From the NCBI GenBank assembly GCA_007127625.1, contig SKYZ01000085.1:1-6609 (forward strand): a stretch of DNA of 6,609 nucleotides, given 5' to 3'. Source of the DNA: Aquisalimonas sp. Its GTDB lineage: Bacteria > Pseudomonadota > Gammaproteobacteria > Nitrococcales > Aquisalimonadaceae. Positions 5,318 through 6,609 of the stretch are shown one piece after another. Every line of letters begins with the position of its first letter. Position 1 is the stretch's first letter. Both the position numbers and the translations under genes were made by a program. The notes beneath the pieces are model-generated. The model was not told the DNA's origin, did not search any database, and was given only the letters and a program-made list of their open reading frames with translations.

Positions 5318-6609
5318 GCCTGGCTGAGTCCGCAGCCATCCTCCTTGCCTCCCTGCCGCTGGCCACCGCCATAGGCGCATTCTGCCGCACGACGCTGGGG
5401 CCTCTGCTTGCCATCTGCAGCGGGGTTGCCCTGATTGGCGCCGCCGCGACCCTGACGGTGGGTGTTGCCACCGAGGGGATGGTGTATCACGACCTGGGCG
5501 GCTGGGGCGCCCCGGTGGGCATCACCTGGGCCGTGGACGGCCTCGCCGCTGCCATGCTGCTGCTGACAGCGATCATCGGCACCGCCGGCAGCATCCATCA
5601 TGCGGTGCAGACACCGCGGGACGCGCACTTCTGGCCTCTGTGGATGTTCCTCTGGGCGGGGTTGAACGTGCTGTTCCTCTCCGCAGACCTGTTCAACCTG
5701 TACGTGGCACTGGAACTGCTCACCCTGGGAGCCGTGGCGCTGATCGCACTGACCGGAAGCCAGGCCCTGGGTGCCGCCTGGCGCTACCTCCTGGCGATGC
5801 TGCTGGGGTCATCCCTGTACCTGTTCGGTGTGGCGCTCCTTTACGGCCGCTACGGCGTGCTCGATCTGCACCTGCTGGCGGACCGGCTGGTGCTGGACCA
5901 TGCCACCGGTGTGGCCGTCACACTCACCACGGTGGGCCTGCTCCTCAAGGCCGGCGCCTTTCCGCTGCACTTCTGGCTGCCCAAGGCCCACGGGCGTGCC
6001 CCGGCGGCGGTGAGCGCGGTCCTCTCCGCCGTGGTGGTGGCGGCGAGTTATTACCTGCTGGTGCGCCTGTGGTTCGGGCCCTTTGCCGCCTATTTGCACG
6101 GCTGGCCGGGACAGGCGCTGGGTCTTCTGGGGGCAATGGCCATCCTCTGGGGAAGCATCCAGGCCCTGGCACAACGACACCTGAAACTGCTGATCGCCTA
6201 TTCCACGGTCTCACAACTCGGTTACGGCCTGCTCCTGTTCCCGCTGGCGGCAGGTGCCGCCCCGGCGCTCGCCTGGCAGGGTGCCCTGGTGCTGATCGTA
6301 GCCCACAGCCTGGCCAAGGCAGGTCTTTTCCTGGCGGCGGGCTGCATGATCCAGTTTCGCGGACATGACCGGATTCCCGCCCTGGGAGGGGACCAGCGCG
6401 GCCTGATGCTGGTCTGGCTCGCCATGGCGCTGGCCGCTGCCTCACTCATCGGCCTGCCCCCCAGCAGCGGTTTCACCGGCAAGCTCTGGCTGCTGCAGGC
6501 CGCGCTGCAGGACGGGGCCTGGTGGTGGGCGGCCTTCATGTTCGGGGGCACCCTCCTCACCGCCGCCTATCTGTTCCGCATAGTCGACGTCGCCGCCGAC
6601 CCTGCAGCC
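5314..6609 (+). CDS. mrpD: Mrp antiporter subunit D-like (NuoL/M/N family), 3' end outside window
   Basis: This is an antiporter-like proton channel subunit of the Proton_antipo_M family (relatives: MrpD, MrpA, MbhH, NuoM/N). The frame runs from ATG 5314 to the window end, 432 codons without a stop; the family is about 490-510 aa, so most is present. About twelve helices are visible. Key ionisable residues are in place: E134 in helix 5 (LYVALELLTLGA), K212 in helix 7 (LLKAGAFPLHFWLPKAH), K224 and H226 at the start of helix 8, K291 (RHLKLLIAYSTVSQLGYG), H331 and K335 (AHSLAKAGLFLAAG), and K390 in SSGFTGKLWLL. These match the buried charge chain known for the family, so the subunit looks functional. 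MrpD is preferred over MrpA because it follows mrpC and has the GLPPSSGF motif; an MbhH-like name would be equally fair. The start overlaps mrpC by 4 nt. Confidence 0.92.
   Translation, partial: MSLAESAAILLASLPLATAIGAFCRTTLGPLLAICSGVALIGAAATLTVGVATEGMVYHDLGGWGAPVGITWAVDGLAAAMLLLTAIIGTAGSIHHAVQTPRDAHFWPLWMFLWAGLNVLFLSADLFNLYVALELLTLGAVALIALTGSQALGAAWRYLLAMLLGSSLYLFGVALLYGRYGVLDLHLLADRLVLDHATGVAVTLTTVGLLLKAGAFPLHFWLPKAHGRAPAAVSAVLSAVVVAASYYLLVRLWFGPFAAYLHGWPGQALGLLGAMAILWGSIQALAQRHLKLLIAYSTVSQLGYGLLLFPLAAGAAPALAWQGALVLIVAHSLAKAGLFLAAGCMIQFRGHDRIPALGGDQRGLMLVWLAMALAAASLIGLPPSSGFTGKLWLLQAALQDGAWWWAAFMFGGTLLTAAYLFRIVDVAADPAA

Noticed and set aside
5640..6368. 242-aa plus-strand open frame
   Set aside because: An out-of-frame shadow of mrpD; the mrpD frame has the conserved helices and charged residues.

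Overview
This is a GC-rich bacterial window, roughly two-thirds G+C by eye. It has two divergent transcription units separated by a 187-bp regulatory gap. The leftward unit begins with ccoN, the catalytic subunit of a cbb3-type cytochrome c oxidase, and runs off the left edge. The rightward unit is a tight gene train: a BCCT-family betaine/choline-type transporter, an unrecognised arginine-rich 160-aa protein, and a Mrp/Mnh-type multisubunit cation/proton antiporter (mrpE, mrpF, mrpG, a fused MbhD-MbhE-MrpB gene, mrpC, mrpD). The last gene is cut by the right edge. A microaerobic cbb3 oxidase beside an osmolyte importer and a Na+/H+ antiporter suggests a halophilic or haloalkaliphilic proteobacterium, perhaps a gammaproteobacterium of the Ectothiorhodospira/Chromatiales type. 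That placement is inference from gene content and composition; there is no rRNA or other marker gene.

Layout: 1-711 (minus) ccoN, N-terminal half. 712-898 intergenic, holding an FNR/ANR box (782-795) and a matching -10 element (754-759) for ccoN, plus a small hairpin (842-857) in the leader of the transporter gene. 899-2470 BCCT transporter. 2457-2939 unknown protein, overlapping the transporter by 14 nt. 2962-6609 Mrp genes, each overlapping the next by 1 to 14 nt.

Working together: the Mrp subunits E-F-G-(A C-terminus/B)-C-D should form one membrane complex that exchanges cytoplasmic Na+ (or another monovalent cation) for protons. The transporter would bring in a compatible solute such as glycine betaine, usually driven by Na+ or H+. 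Placing both in one probable transcript suggests a combined salt/osmotic-stress module. The Mrp gene order matches that of archaeal membrane-bound hydrogenase antiporter modules (mbhA-H) and differs from the classic Bacillus mrpABCDEFG order; no full-length MrpA is seen in the window. The oxidase is a separate unit, predicted to be switched on by FNR/ANR under low oxygen.

No RNA gene, mobile element, CRISPR array or convincing terminator was found. Nothing here is clearly a new system. The items most worth following are the unknown 160-aa protein in the transporter/antiporter operon, the triple-domain antiporter fusion, and the precisely spaced FNR promoter.
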